A stretch of 64,000 nt of DNA from Anastrepha obliqua (GCF_027943255.1 NC_072894.1:55369601-55433600); one strand, 5' to 3'. Counted from the first letter of the stretch, positions 23,518 to 36,347 are shown. Notes: generated by a model not told the origin, from the letters alone. Program-made: numbers and translations.

Positions 23518-24376
23518 TAAAGGGTGGTTAAATTTTAAGGGCCGATGTTGAATGTAAAGCACACCTAAACGTCAATTTTCTTTCTGCATTTCATTCGACA
23601 TTTTTTTAATTTCAGACTAATTCAATTTGAACAATGGAAAGATAGATAATCGAGCAACGCGTTAAAGTCATTCAGGCTTATTCTGAAAACGAGCGTTCAA
23701 ATCAAAATGTATATCGCGCACTTCGTGAAGAAAATCATCTTCAGTGATGAGGCACATTTTCACCTCGGTGGATTCGTCAATAAGCAGAATTGTCGCATTT
23801 GGGCGAATGATAATTCAAGAGTGATTGACGAAAAACTAATGCACTCACAAAGAGTAACTGTTTGGAGCGGTTTATGAGCGGCATCATTGGGCCGTATTTT
23901 TTCCAAAACGAGGCCGGTCAGGCAGTTACTGTGAATAGTGTTCGCTATCGTTAGATGATTGTTTGGCCCGAATTGGAAGATATGGATGTGGACGATATGT
24001 GGTTTCAACAGGGCGGTGCGACTTGTCGCACAGCTAACGAAACAACGGCTCTTTTGCCCGAAAAATTAGATGGCCGAATAATCTCACGATCATGTGATTT
24101 GACACCGTTGGACTTCTTTCTTTGGGGTTATTTGAAAGAAAAGGTGTACGTCGATAAGCCATCAACAATTCAAGAGCTAAAGGATGAGATAATTCGGCAC
24201 ATTAACTGCATAGAACCTCAATTATGCCTCAGCGTCATCGAAAATTTGAACCATTGCTTAATACGTAATTGAGCCATACCAATATTATCATAATAAAGAG
24301 AAATGACAATAATTTCCTAAAAAAATTGTATTTTATTCGAAATCAACACCGGCCCTTGAAACTTTACCACCCTTTA
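23518..24376 (+). mobile_element. rosa-like (DD41D) mariner, internally deleted
   Basis: TIRs begin TAAAGGGTGG on both strands and share the motif AAGGGCCGRTGTTGA. TA flanks both sides (859 bp). The start at 23634 gives a short N-terminus (MER, then QRVKVIQAYSENERSNQNVY) joined to KKIIFSDEAHFHLGGFVNKQ, so about 100 codons are deleted. At 23955-24272 the C-terminal half reads DMDVDDMWFQQGGATCRTAN. The second catalytic Asp is replaced by Gly, and the segment before CDLTPLDFFLWGYLKEKVY is shortened. Several frame breaks. It can only be a passenger. Confidence 0.87.
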
Positions 24377-24378
24377 TA

Positions 24379-26012
24379 ATGTTTCCACTGCAGTTATATT
24401 AGCTGGCGTGTTTAAGCGAAAACGCTTTTCAAATCCCATACAAATATTATAAACCAAACCATACCAATTTAATTGCTTGCCGGCGTCTAAAATTTAGAAA
24501 TACACTCACATACATAGATACACGTACGCAAACGAATTACAATTTAAACACAACTTTCATGAAACACGCAGTGGAAACAGTTGACAATTCACTCAAACCA
24601 AATTCTGCTACCTTGAGTTTGGCTTTGACAAAAACGTATTGTTATTACTTGTTGTGGTTATTATAATGTTTTGGTGTACATGTGGAGCAGCTACTTGGGT
24701 GGAAAGGTGTTTTATATGCGTGTGTATAATGGGATCAATTCGGGTGTTGGTTTTCTTCTTTGTTAACATTTTTGGAGCAACGTTTGCAATGCAGTGAAAT
24801 GGGTCTGTTTGTTTTTGTATAGTTATTCGTATTTATAAATTTCTGATGTATCGATTTTTTCGTCTGATTTTGTATGTCAATAGGGGCAGGCGAACGCATG
24901 ATTTGAGTACCTACACATCTAAGAACTAGTTTTAAGTATATGGTGGCCTTAAACCAGATTGTGTTTATATTTTGGAAAGGCGTTATTTACGAAAAAAGGC
25001 GTAAATCAATTTCACTGAAAATCATCTTTGCCAGTAGCTTAGGAGTCTAATAAAAATAATATTTCCTAATAAAAATTTTATTTCAAACTTGGTTTCCAGC
25101 AATGGTTTGACATCATGTGAATATGTTAACTGACTATAGGCTTCTCCTATTCGCGACTTCTGTGCTCCCTATCGCTGTGCTCGACTAACTTGACGAAAAT
25201 TTTCATGTGAAAGCAACAACAAAGTTATCGAGCAAGTTTCGCAAGCTGCTAGCGAGTACGGTTACACCTCATAAAACGGTTATAACTCACTAGTTTACAA
25301 ACACATATAATTTTAGGCAGTTTTTATATCAGTTGCTTCATCTATGTACTCAACACTTGAAAAGAGCAGGTCTTACCTATTAGCAAATGCTTAAGAATTC
25401 CGATGCCTTTCCTTTTTGCGTGTGTTATCATATATACGGTTAAGTTGGAAATGATGGTAATGTATCTTGATGCTCATATTATAACCTAAATGTTTAAAGT
25501 GCTTAAGCATACAATTCACGAGGTTCTATAAAGAAGTTCTATTAGAGCTTTTCGAATTGAGTCATAAATAAGTCAAAATTTAAGGTATCCTTGACAACTT
25601 TACGTATTAGGGGCACTTCGAAGATGCTTTTAGTTTTTCCGTATTCAGTCCAGGAAGGCCTATGAAACACCTTTTTTTATAAACAGTTTACTGTGCAAAT
25701 GAGGCGGTATGGGTTTTTGATATATTTGCAATTTCTTTTATGAGAGCAAAAACACTTTCAGTTTTCAGAACTCACACCGTATGCCACTGTCAGCATTTCA
25801 AGGGTTTTGAGCACTTAAGTACAGTTTTTACACAAAATTGGTTGCAACTTCTTTCCATCTGATCTATTTCTGATCCATTCTTTTAGATAACAGAAATTCG
25901 CCGAACACGCAAAGCACTTGTCTTACTTATACCTTTCACAAACAAACTAAACATGTTTTATAGCTAAAACCGTGAACATATCTTTGAGACGAGTGTATAT
26001 ATACATACATGT
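24379..26012. other. No gene seen; host-like DNA
   Basis: No transposon family or exon-like frame recognised. The texture (ACATACAY, TTGTTGTGG) suggests unique host sequence. Confidence 0.4.
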
Positions 26013-26015
26013 ATG

Positions 26016-26237
26016 ATTGTCGCGTACACTCTTTTTGGGTGTTTGATCGAGCTCCTCCTCCTATTTGTGATGTGCGTCTTGATGTTGTTCCACAAATGGA
26101 GGGACTTACAGTTTCAAGCCGACTCCGAACGGCAAATATTTTTTATGAGAAGCTTTTTTCTGGCAGAAATACACTCGGAGGTTTACCATTGCCTGCCGAG
26201 GTGCGACGCACCAACCCATTCGGCTACAGCGGTCGCC
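26016..26237 (-). repeat. SINE copy with internal deletion
   Basis: The minus strand starts at the tRNA-like 5' end near 26237 (CCGCTGTAGCCGAATGGG, A-box). It then jumps to the body, losing the B-box region, and runs through GTATTTCTGCCAG and GTGTACGCGACAAT at the 3' end. It is about 85 bp shorter than the copy at 38163-38473. Confidence 0.85.
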
Positions 26238-26239
26238 AA

Positions 26240-26527
26240 CGCGACGATTGTACCAACATATGTAGTGTAAAAAATATCATAATAATGGAAAGTCGAATGG
26301 ACGTAACTCGTGAAATTTGAAAATTCGCCGTATTTTTTGAACACACCTCGTATTTGTAATAACCGTTTCACATAAAACACACTTATGTTATAAAATTATC
26401 AAGCAAATTTTCAATAGTCATATTCTTTACATTTAAACAGTTATGCGACTGAAATATTAAAAAAATATATTTAAAGCCTTTAACTGGCATGGTGAGAATT
26501 GTGCTCTTTAGCACAATAGATATGCCG
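26240..26527. other. No gene seen
   Basis: Short AT-rich spacer between the SINE and the hairpin at 26528. Confidence 0.35.
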
Positions 26528-26592
26528 ACGTCATTCGTTTCGTGTTTCACAAAATTTAGCCCTAGCTTAGTGAAACACAAAACGAATGACGT
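26528..26592. repeat. 23-bp inverted repeat (hairpin)
   Basis: The arm ACGTCATTCGTTTCGTGTTTC.. at 26528-26550 is complementary to 26570-26592 with one mismatch, separated by a 19-base loop. It could be a fold-back end or a small palindromic insertion. A chance frame of 155 codons (26489-26956) runs through it and is not supported as a gene. Confidence 0.75.
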
Positions 26593-26919
26593 AGAATCCA
26601 AAGTTCTCCTCAATTTATTTATTTTTTTCACCATATCTAACGAGCAAACCTGGTATCTATCATCTTTGGTGAGTGATCTATCACCTTTTCAACTTGTGAG
26701 ATCAAAAAATAAAATACCAATAACTCGCAACAATATATATAGAAACCCGTATGCTGTAGGTTTAAATAAAGGAACATCTCCACAGCGTAATGCCATTAAA
26801 TCCGACTGTGTTACTGCATCGAACGGAAAGAACAAAAACAAGAATGATTTACGTGTTATTAACTCTAATGTAAATGTTGAACTCAAACATAGTGAAAATA
26901 TTATTTTTGAAAGTGTAGC

Positions 26920-27980
26920 CAATATCAGACCGTTAACCGACTCTCAGCGAATTTGACAGAAACAGCTGATGAGAGTAATGAAAAAGGGGATGTGTTTACA
27001 AATACACTGAAATTATGTTGGTATACGAAAAAAATTAACACAGTGTTCACTTATCATGATGGAAATAATAATGAGATGGCGCCTATCGTGGTACCGTTAC
27101 TTTGCTCTCAGCGATTTTGACAATGAGTGACGTCGTTTTAGCACCATTATGGGCAGATTACTATTTTCGTAACTTGATTTAGCTTTTTTTTTTGTTAGTT
27201 AGTCTCGGAGTTTTAGTTCTTCCTTCATGACATTTTTCTAACCTGTTCTAATTAAAATGTAATGTTTATAGTTTTGTAAAATATACATTTTTTAATAATT
27301 AGTTCAAAAATTCACTCAGTCTTATTTAGCTTTCCTTCTTTTTAACATCTGGTCGAATTGCGCCCGATAGCGGTTATTGTTGGTGTTCTTTTCCTTTCAG
27401 CAGTCAAATTTCTCTCTCACTATTTTCTGATATTTTCTTCTTTGTTTTACTACTCTTACTTACTCTTGATGCCCTATGCGCCACTAAGGATTGAGGACCG
27501 GAAGAAATGGTTACATCTCTATAGCTTTAATTCGCATTCAGTAAATTCAAACGTTTTTTTTAAATGTATAAAAAGGTTTTCAATGTTAAGAAGAGTTAAG
27601 AGAAAAAGATCTAATATTTTTGCATAACCCCAAAAGGAACAAAAAATTAAATTTGCACTTTCAAAATATCAAATTTTATAAGAATCTACAAATTTTCATT
27701 AGCACTAAAATCTTCTCAGAGTGGCGTTTTTTGGCCGTCTTTTGTTTATTAATAGAGTTTTTTTCTTTTTAACTTACAGTTTCAGTAGCTTTTAATAAAA
27801 CAAAAAAAGATGCGGTCTGAACAACGACTGATTGGACGAGTGTGTGAATACGTGCAGGGAGAAATCTGCTGTCGAAGTCCTTGTGACGGAACAGCCGAAG
27901 TTGCTCACACAATTTTATTTTTTACCATAGCTAATGGCCCTACATGGTAAATCTGTCATCCTTGGAACTCAAAGTTGCTT
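26920..27980 (+). repeat. Unclassified dispersed repeat, long copy
   Basis: Blocks here recur in inverted orientation and in the same order at 43745-44010. They are CAGACCGTTA..AGCGAATTTGA (26927 onward), the CGACTGATTGGACGAGTGTG block (27824-27851) and GGTAAATCTGTCATCCTTGG (27945 onward). In this copy the first two blocks are about 890 bp apart and in the other about 100 bp, so one copy has gained or lost DNA. No coding capacity or termini recognised. Confidence 0.6.
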
Positions 27981-27984
27981 TGCA

Positions 27985-30940
27985 GAATACTTCCAATCAT
28001 TTATGCTCCTTCATGTCTACTGTTTTTTCTGATGACATGATAACCTGGTGTAGTGGCACCAATATTGAAAAACACCTTTTACCATGTCATAGGTATGTGA
28101 CCAAAGGTGCTACGGAAGACAGCTTAAAGTGCGTTTCGTTTATTGGAAAAACTGATAATTCCGAAAATTCGGTCAACTAATGTAACTGCGTGGCCTTTCT
28201 GATTTTTTCAACGGAAGGGGAGTCTAGTAATATAATAAAAAACGTTTAAGCTGAAATCTGAAAATCAGAACGTTCCCAGTTTGAGAGCCAAATTGAAAAC
28301 CGCAATGGACTTGTGCTCACTCGAGTTTTATGTGTATGATGTGTTCGTACTGTCAGAAATCTGTCTTAGGATAAATTTTTTCGACTCTAAGTTCTTTTAC
28401 CCCAATTTGTTTGACGTCTTTCGGAAAGAAAGAGCTAAATCAAATTATACCATCAATGCGCCCATCAAACGATCTCTTAAATAACTTAATCCAATTAGTC
28501 GAATTACTGATGTTCACATCTCGTTCTCTGGAGAGGTATTAAACAATATTCTCTTCAATTACTCTAATAGTATCCATTAGTTAGTGTGAGTGCAGTCAGT
28601 AAGGAATTTTGTATTCAGTGATGATAAATAAATAAATACAGCGCCACTTATTGGAGGAAATGCTTGTCTAGTTGAGAACTGCACAAAACTTTGCTTAGCA
28701 TGTGCAAATATGTTCTAGAAACTTACTGTGTATGAATACACCGATTATTAAAGTTCCGCACTAAGTAAAATTTCACTACACCACGTAACCGCATTTTGTA
28801 CAAATTTAAACAGTCTAGATCCTATGCATCCATCATATTTCCTTTGTGGAAAATATGAGAAACTCCAAAGAATCACACAGATTTGTACTTATGCATGCAT
28901 AACTTTGTAGTGCGCTACATCAATATTTTAGTTTTATAACTACACACACACACATATATACATTTACACATGTGCATGCATCAAGCATAGGAAAAGCTGC
29001 AAATTTAATTTTCTAGTCACTTGCTACAACATTGTTGTTTTGCCTTGTCTGGTGTGACTTAGTCGGATGTTTGTAGCATTTCCATGGGATTATTGTTAAA
29101 TGGCCAGTACTCGTATGCCTAAGAGTTATGCACACTTTTGTTACCTTAGTCATTGCATAATTTGTTAGCCCGGTGAGTATGTTTCGAGGCATACATACAA
29201 ATGTCCATATGCGGAAAACTTCACATAACTGGTATGCTATGCAGTTTTTAAACACAGCCCGCCTTTTCCATATCACGTATAATGCAAATTTGGATTAACA
29301 TTGTACTCATATGTAAAATCTTCTACCTATTTCTATTTCATTGGCGTTTTAGGTAATAAACCTTTACAAACGATAAGGAAAAAATTAGAGCATTTTTGTA
29401 AACTTTCTAATAACAAAAGAACCACTAACCTACATATTTGCAACTAAAAACACATGCAGTGCAAGGAAGGAATTGTGGGAGAATTTCAGTTACGGCAACA
29501 TAGTTACCTTACGCTTCTGGGCGGCTTTATTCAAAATTAAAATGTAAATGCACATCTAGCAATTTTTGTTTAGCTGGCGCCTTACCTGCCTACGCTACCA
29601 ATAACTGAAGTGAGTGGAGAGGACGAGTGGTACATTTCCTGTACTATGAAATATCGGACTAAAAGGACTAAGTTTTTAGAAATTCTTGCACATACACTTT
29701 ACCTAGTAACTGTGGTCAAACGGAGTCCATATCAAGTGCATGGTTTGGTGATGAAGCTCTCACAGGACAAACTGGTATTTTGAAAAAAACAAAAAAATTA
29801 AGGTCATTGGAAGACTTGGGAATCACGAACTCAAACTACACTTTTGGATATGTACACATCCAAGGCATATTATGGAAGGTGGTGTGATTAGAGTAGAAGA
29901 TTTCAATCGCCTTTAATTTAGAAATGTCAGTAAAACGGAATGACGGAAAGTTGTTTTTGTGTTGTGAATGCGCTATAGACAATTTTTAACTATTTGTCAT
30001 TCATTCCGCTCTTCTATTCTCTTTCCCTTGACAGTTTTAATTTAAACAAAAATTTTGTTGCTCGAATTCCATTATCTTGAATAGATTCGCCTTGCACACA
30101 TCTGTTGCAAAAGTCGTTCTTACTTACGATTCATTGGTATGGTGAGAAACGATTTATAACGAATTCTATTTAGTCAAATTACAGATCAACTTACTAATCA
30201 ACTTACCTTTTGGCTTGGCGACATGAAAACTGAATACTGCATTCGACACCTTAGTTTCTAAGAATTCCTCTGTATATTTAACCTATCAAAAACATTGATC
30301 CTTATGATAAACTCTATTTGTTTAATCATTCCCAAAAATTTTAACGCAATGTAGAAAAAAACTCCAAATTATAGAATACTTTTTTCACATCGAGTTCGCG
30401 AATGGGGCTAATTATTTCGAAAACACCACAAGTAAAATAATTCTTTCAAAAGTTTTCAGACTTATAAATCTTTGTAATGTTTTCCATGACGAAATAGACA
30501 TGCATATGTGGTAATTCAGTTCCTAAGTTTCAGAAGAATTAGAACCCTGTGTGAAGTGATGAAAGTAGATGAAGCGAGAATCCCCCTTATCGCTTTCATC
30601 TTTCGCTCTCACAAGAACAAATTTTTAAATAATTATTCGAAAATATCGAGAGACTTGATAATCGAATGTGTGTGAAATGCATTGAATTAAGCTGGCAGAA
30701 TAAGAACAACTCACAAATACTCGTATAGATAAATAATGGGCTGTTCCCCTTTCAAAATTCGTTTCCATTGCATTGAATTCAAAGAGTGCAGAAGAATGTC
30801 AAGTCTTCCATATTGAAACATAACAGAGAATGGTTTCTTAAACAGAGCATGATTGGTTGGAAAAGAAGATGAACTAATTTGGATGCAAGCGGAATAGCAG
30901 GTTAACTTTAATAATTGCGGACAAAGAACATATATGTATA
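27985..30940. other. No gene seen; (CA)n near 28941
   Basis: About 3 kb without recognisable coding or transposon signature. A short CA/TA repeat lies at 28941-28975. This may be unique host intergenic or intronic DNA. Confidence 0.4.
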
Positions 30941-31084
30941 TACGAGGTGACTAACAAAAGTTCGGGAAATTTAATTGAAAAAAAATTTTTTTTTTTTTTT
31001 TGAAACTTAATTATTTTCCATATTTTCCACATAACCACCATTAATTTCAATAAATTTTTTTATTCATTACATTCTGTTAATAAA

Positions 31085-31985
31085 GTAACGGGAATTGTTC
31101 AATAAAACGCAAAGTAATTGTTTAATCAGCAAAATTTATTTTTTCACCCTCAAAATAGGCTCCATACCAAGCAGTACACATTTGCCAACGATTAGTCCAG
31201 TATTCAAAGCATCTTTTAAGCGCGTTTGAAGAGATCTTCTTCAGCTCCTTCAGCGAGTTCTCCTTAATGGGCTCTATCGACTCAAAGCGGCGGCCGCGGA
31301 GTGGCAACTTAAGTTTTAGGGAAAGGAGAAAATTAAGAGGGGGCTAAATCCGGTGAATACGTTGGTTGTTCGATGATATTTGTCAAGTGTTTGGTCAAGA
31401 ATGTATTCACAATATGAGCCTTGTAAGACGGTGCGTTATCATGGTGCAAGATCCATGAGTTTCTTTCCACGAATTGGGCCGTGTCCTATGCACATTCTCT
31501 CCCAAACGTCGCATAACTTCCAAATAATATTACTTATTTACCGTAAAACCATTTGAAACTAATTCCGAGTGCATAACGCCATGATCATCAAAGACAACGA
31601 GTAGCACGACTTTCACTTTTGACCGACTTTGTCGTGTTTTTTTGAATTTCGGCTCATTTGGATAACGCCATTCAGCCACCTGCTCACTAGTTTGCATGTC
31701 AAGCTCATATACCCTCATCTCATCACCTGTTATGATGCGCTGGATAAACGTTGGGTCCGAAATCACTTGCTCAAGCATGAAATTCCGTTCAAAACACTAA
31801 ATATAAGATAAATTCTTTCTTCGATATTTTTATCCACAGTGAAAATCACAGAACACTCATGTGGTTGACTGATGTAATTAAATGCCAAAAACAAGCTAAT
31901 TGACAAATCACTCTCAAACTCTGCGACACTATAGAGGACAGTAGTACCAACCTTCCAGCAAAAAAAATGAAGACATAGTGTAACG
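31085..31985 (-). pseudogene. mariner (family A), nested copy
   Basis: Minus strand: QVISDPTFIQRIITGDEMRVY and QTSEQVAEWRYPNEPKFKKT at 31530-31778 (first catalytic Asp region), then the C-terminus LRGRRFESIEPIKENSLKEL and YFEGEKINFAD at 31122-31307. The 31310-31530 stretch between them keeps the WILHHDNAPSY-like region with breaks. This lineage matches the mariner split by the LINE at 12 and 18 kb. It separates the two parts of family B, so it inserted later. The exact ends are uncertain. Confidence 0.75.
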
Positions 31986-32289
31986 CGCGCTTTTTAAATG
32001 AACAATGTAAGCCCACTAAATTGCGTTTTCCTACTTCTTCATTGCTACCAACACTTTTCTTTTCCAATTTTTCTTAAGTTTTGGAAATAGCCAGTCTCTA
32101 CACGGCACCAAATCCGGAGAATATGGAGATGGACGAATTTCTGCAATGCCAAAAAGCGCAAAGAAGTTACTTATCATTTCAGCAGTGTGAGCTGGCGTGT
32201 TATCGCCGTGTAAAAAGTAGCAACGTAGTTCCTCGTTTTTTCTATTTTCAAGCAAATTTTTGAGCACTTTTGCTAAGCAGTTTTCAGTA

Positions 32290-32545
32290 TATCGTCCCCT
32301 TAGTATTAAAATAGCCTATACATTTTTTGATGTTTTGAGAAAATGAATTTCAAACTTTTTGTCGAAAGTAGCTCTCACTCAAATCTCGTTATGTCTGTAA
32401 ATATTTATTATTTTTTGACTGACGTTTTGGCCCACTTTGTGGAACTAGAATTTGACAAAATTTTGACCACATATAAAATCGATGATGGAGAATCCAAAAA
32501 TTCAATAAAAAAATAATAGGCTATTGTTATACTAAGGGGACGATA
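32290..32545. mobile_element. 256-bp MITE inside a mariner
   Basis: The left end TATCGTCCCCTTAGTATTAA and the complement of the right end (TATCGTCCCCTTAGTATAAC) match over about 30 bp, with TA flanking both sides. There is no coding content. Removing it rejoins the family B mariner codons (SPQAVTTKL.. to ..QKCSKIC), which supports a clean insertion at TA. Confidence 0.85.
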
Positions 32546-33365
32546 TAATTTGGTAGTTACTGCCTGAGGAGAACCTAATGAAATAGCAGCATTTATTTTT
32601 ACTCTGGTAAAGTAAACCAAGATCATCACATTTGCTGATTGTCTTTCACAGGTCGATTTGCTCCTTTAGAGCTCTATTTTGATATTTAGTTTCCGGATCA
32701 TAGTTAAAAAACCAAGCTTCATCACCTATTACGATCAAAATAAAGTTGATAGACCCTCTATTTTCGAGTTTCCTTGAAAAATATTGAGCAAAGATTTACT
32801 TTTACTACTTTTTTAACTCTGCTTCAAAATTTGTGGAACCCATCGAACAGATTTCTTGGTGTGTTGCAAATTTTTATGCAATATTCGCAATACTGCCATA
32901 ACATTCAAACTCAGTTCACTACAAATCATGTCCTGTATCATTCGTGGGTCTAGGCCAATTTTTTGCTTCAGGAGGGCCACATGTATTTCGTCGATCGACA
33001 ATATTTGGCCGTCCATCACGGAAAAATGTCGAGAGTCTTTGATACAATACGATCTTACAATAGTCTCAAGATATGGCGTGTCCGTTTTATATGCCTATAT
33101 ATATGGAACTCGTTTACAATTTCCACAGGCTTGATATGACGTAGAAAGCCGTAATGTATTGAGTAACAAATTTCCTACTGCCTCAATGAGGGAATTTCTA
33201 CTGACATGGCATTACTTATTTTACGTTTTCTCGTCTCTGTTCAAACCGATTTTTTTGAAATTTTAAACGAAATATCGCAAGACTCAAACAAAGCTAATGG
33301 CACTTTAAAATTTTTCAAAAAAACAAAATACCATCGACTTACCGAACTTTTGTTAGTCCCCTGAT

Positions 33366-34285
33366 TTTTCCAAAACCTCAGAGTTTCAAACTTAAGTTTT
33401 TCAAGACCGAAACTACGACTCTTTAAGGAAACCCAAATGGGGCATCTAGTACTGAAACGAGCTTCGGATCTCCCTATAAACATTTCTGTAATGTTGAGAA
33501 AAAATCAAACTCCATTCCTTACTCTATTGTACTGGTTCTTCTAAGAATGTGACTGAAATAGCTGAGGAGAACCTGGTTAATTTCAGTACTATATCTTTGA
33601 AGATTTTGACTTATTTTACCAAAATATTAGAATTTCCGGCAAGTAATAAGCCTAGGTACTCAAATAAACCGTAAAGAAGATCTTAAACAAACAAGATGGC
33701 AGGAAAAAAATAAACTGTATAAATTTATTTAAATTTTTTTCGAAACTTCAAGCACAGGCTCAGAACTAAATTTTTTTGCGAAATAAATCATATTTCTGAC
33801 ATAAAAAAACATTATATTGACAGCTACGTAAGGCGTTACCATGTGGGAATGGTGCTGAAGTTACAGTCCTTGATCGGAAATAAATTCAAGTTGTTCCTGA
33901 TAAGTCTAACCGACTGTTGCGGGAACGGCTTTTTTGCAGTCGTGACTATTAATTTGTCAAAAGTTAGTTGGTCAAATTTACATGCAAATGTACATTTTTC
34001 AACAAACGCCTTATATTGATATTAATATTACTTCGACTGAGTAGGCAATTGGAAAGTAAAATATTGTCGTCGTACAAAAATCACACTACATAACTCGCTC
34101 AACCTGACTGCGTGTGCGGCAGAAGCATGAATAATGAAAACAACTCATGAGGCGACTCCTAGAGTTTTCGAGAGAAGGGAATACCGCAAAACGGCATCAC
34201 ATAATACAAGCAGCCAATAATAGAGCTTCCTTCCACTTTTAAAACTCTTAAAATCAAAGCTTCTTTACAGACCGTGCAAAAATAA
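33366..34285. other. No gene seen
   Basis: AT-rich, no family recognised. Confidence 0.35.
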
Positions 34286-34289
34286 ACCT

Positions 34290-34705
34290 GTATTCCGACC
34301 AGTTTTGTGCTACAAATTAGAGTCATGAACATTAAGCGAAAAAGACAAAAAAATCTCCAAATATATGAAAGAAAAGTATTAAGAGAAATCTTCAGATCAG
34401 TCAATGACAAAAACAGTGAATTGCGCTTGAAATAGAACCATGAACTGGACATACTAAAAATGAGAATGGATGTTGTGCAGCCCGTCAAAGCCCATATAAT
34501 CGGATAGCTAGGTTATATTACAAGAATGGATCCTACCAGAGTTCAACGAAAAACAATTGACGCTAAAACATTCACGACGCAGGGAAAAGGTAGACCAAGA
34601 TTTAAAGGCAACTCAAAGGAAACCCAAAGCTCGAGTCAAACGGAGGCAGAAGGTTCAGTAGGCCAAGCTCACACAAAGCTGTAGCGGCAAACGATGATAA
34701 TATTT
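34290..34705 (+). pseudogene. RTE-like LINE 3'-end fragment
   Basis: Stop-broken codons correspond to the C-terminal part of the element at 21485-23175. The nucleotide stretches AACAATTGACG(C)TAAAACATTC, AGGTAGACCAAGATTTAAAG and AGGCCAAGCTCACACAAAGC align with that copy. It ends in GATGATAAT. Confidence 0.75.
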
Positions 34706-34709
34706 CTGA

Positions 34710-35120
34710 AAAGCTAATCTTACAAAGATTTTAAGACAACACTATTTATACATTTTTACATATACGAAGCAGTTTATTAGTAATTTAGTTAGGCCATGAA
34801 TTTAGTGGTTCAAGTTCATTGGTTTTAAAAAGCTGGCGAACAAAAAGCTTGTGGACCGGGATCCCTTTCCAATACTTCCTTCGAGCACCCATGCCTAGCT
34901 GGATTAATTTCACAAGGGTTCCAAATCTATTTCTGGTCTTAGGCAATTCTAGCATTGCCAAGCGCCATTTGACTTTTCCAATGGAAAGTTTAACTCAGCT
35001 CAGAACAATTTGATATATGAGCCATAAATGTTTTTAGTGACTTTAGAACACTTCAAAACTCGTAAACATTTTCATGTGATTAGTTTTTAAAATTTTCAAA
35101 ATGAATTAACAAAACAATAA
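34710..35120. other. Unassigned
   Basis: The minus strand near 34830-35000 has a weak codon-like reading (IQLGMGARRKYWKGIPVHKL) that I cannot place. Otherwise nothing is seen. Confidence 0.3.
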
Positions 35121-35122
35121 TG

Positions 35123-35330
35123 TATCGATAAGCCAAAATGACCGACGAACTCCAAGATGGTCGTCCAAAATTGTGCCAAAACATATCGATGCTGTGCGCG
35201 AAATGATGGTGCACGATCGTAATGTCACATAGCTGGAGACTAAGGCGTCTTTGGCAATTAGTATAACGAGGACCAATAAGATTTTGCATGTTCACCTTGT
35301 GGTAAAATAGGTGTGTTCGCGGCTGAAACG
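35123..35330 (+). pseudogene. mariner N-terminal fragment
   Basis: Plus-strand codons with one frame change read MTDELQDGRPKL, KHIDAVREMMVHDRNVTY-like, then SITRTNKILHVHL, the N-terminal helix-turn-helix portion of a mariner transposase of the type with EGRPKSVV..ENIDAVREL. No termini are seen. Confidence 0.6.
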
Positions 35331-35334
35331 TGGC

Positions 35335-36345
35335 AGGTCAAACTGCTTCAAAAATGCATTTGAGGTGTGAAAAAGCTACTAATATATTATTATATATTAA
35401 TATTTTACGAGACATTTTGCAAGCCCTTCTACAGCAAATTATTGTGTTATGTTATTTGAAAATAATCGGTCACAGTTCATAGCGCTACGAAATTTTTCAT
35501 GCTAAGTGTGTCCTCTGCGTCAGCCGATCGCACTGTTTGCAAGTTCCTATGTGTATTCCGATTTTTCCCCGATGTCCTTGAATTTTTCTACAAATTACAA
35601 AAAGTAAATAAAGAAAATGAAACAGTCTAACTCACAAAGTTACTAAAATTAAAGATAAAAAAAATTCCAGAGTTTCGTGGTTGTAGCTGTTCGTTATTTC
35701 TCTATTTCTGTTTGCTATTTCCACTTTTTGCCTGTGCATTTTAACATTCTTTGTTTGCACAGATATGCCAGGCGGATTAGTGTCCGTTGCAATCACAGCA
35801 ACAACTGCGGATAAAGTTCTGTAAAACGTTCTGTGAAAATTTAATTTTTTTTTACTTTTTAATTATATTGGATTAGCTGCTTACAAAATAAAATAAAAAA
35901 ATATTACCACAAGTTCTCTCGATTTTTTATTTCGCTTTTGTGATTTTTTTTCTATAGTTTAGGGGAAGCATAAAATACGAAACAAACCATTGTAGGTGCA
36001 AATCAGGACTTTTTATGAAGTTGGTAGCCCGCAATTTATATGCCACCTCTTCCTCTCTTACCTGTTGGGTTGGAGTACTGTTGTACATCTGTCAGGCCTT
36101 TCTGAAATAGAGTATTTAAAAAAAATCGCTCGAATGAGAAATATCTGAGCTTTATAACTACCGGCCATAAACATTACAGATTCCGATTTTGTTCACATAT
36201 TTTTGAACAGCCCGGGCGTATGAGCAACGAGTACCCGGATACCTGTTCGAAAACTTTCGAGCGTGAATTCAAGCAATGCTAACAAATAAAATTGAAATAT
36301 TACGGCATTTTAGGGCATATTAGGGCACGTAAGAAGTACGGTATA
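35335..36345. other. No gene seen
   Basis: AT-rich, no family recognised. Confidence 0.35.
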
Positions 36346-36347
36346 TA

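Larger units (their letters stand above)
30943..33363 (-). mobile_element. mariner (family B), interrupted by another mariner and a MITE
   Basis: The outer ends share GACTAACAAAAGTTCGG in inverted orientation (30943 onward and ending about 33363). The left one is flanked by TA and the right one is diverged. Minus-strand coding from about 33140 reads DGRPNIV, then EIHVALLKQKIGLDPRMIQD and SVRWVPQIL. After the MITE at 32290-32545 it continues with NEELRCYFLHGDNTPAHTAE and SPYSPDLVPCRDWLFPKL (catalytic region, second Asp present in HGDN). The last residues KFIEINGGYVENMENN followed by stop lie at 31000-31065, so the piece between, 31085-31985, is another insertion. Stops and frame changes make it inactive. 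Confidence 0.75.

Noticed and set aside
26489..26956. 155-codon plus-strand frame
   Set aside because: It runs through a DNA hairpin and repeat material, is low in complexity (Asn/Lys/Ser) and shows no domain.
33241..33483. 80-codon minus-strand frame
   Set aside because: It overlaps the mariner family B terminus and has no domain similarity.
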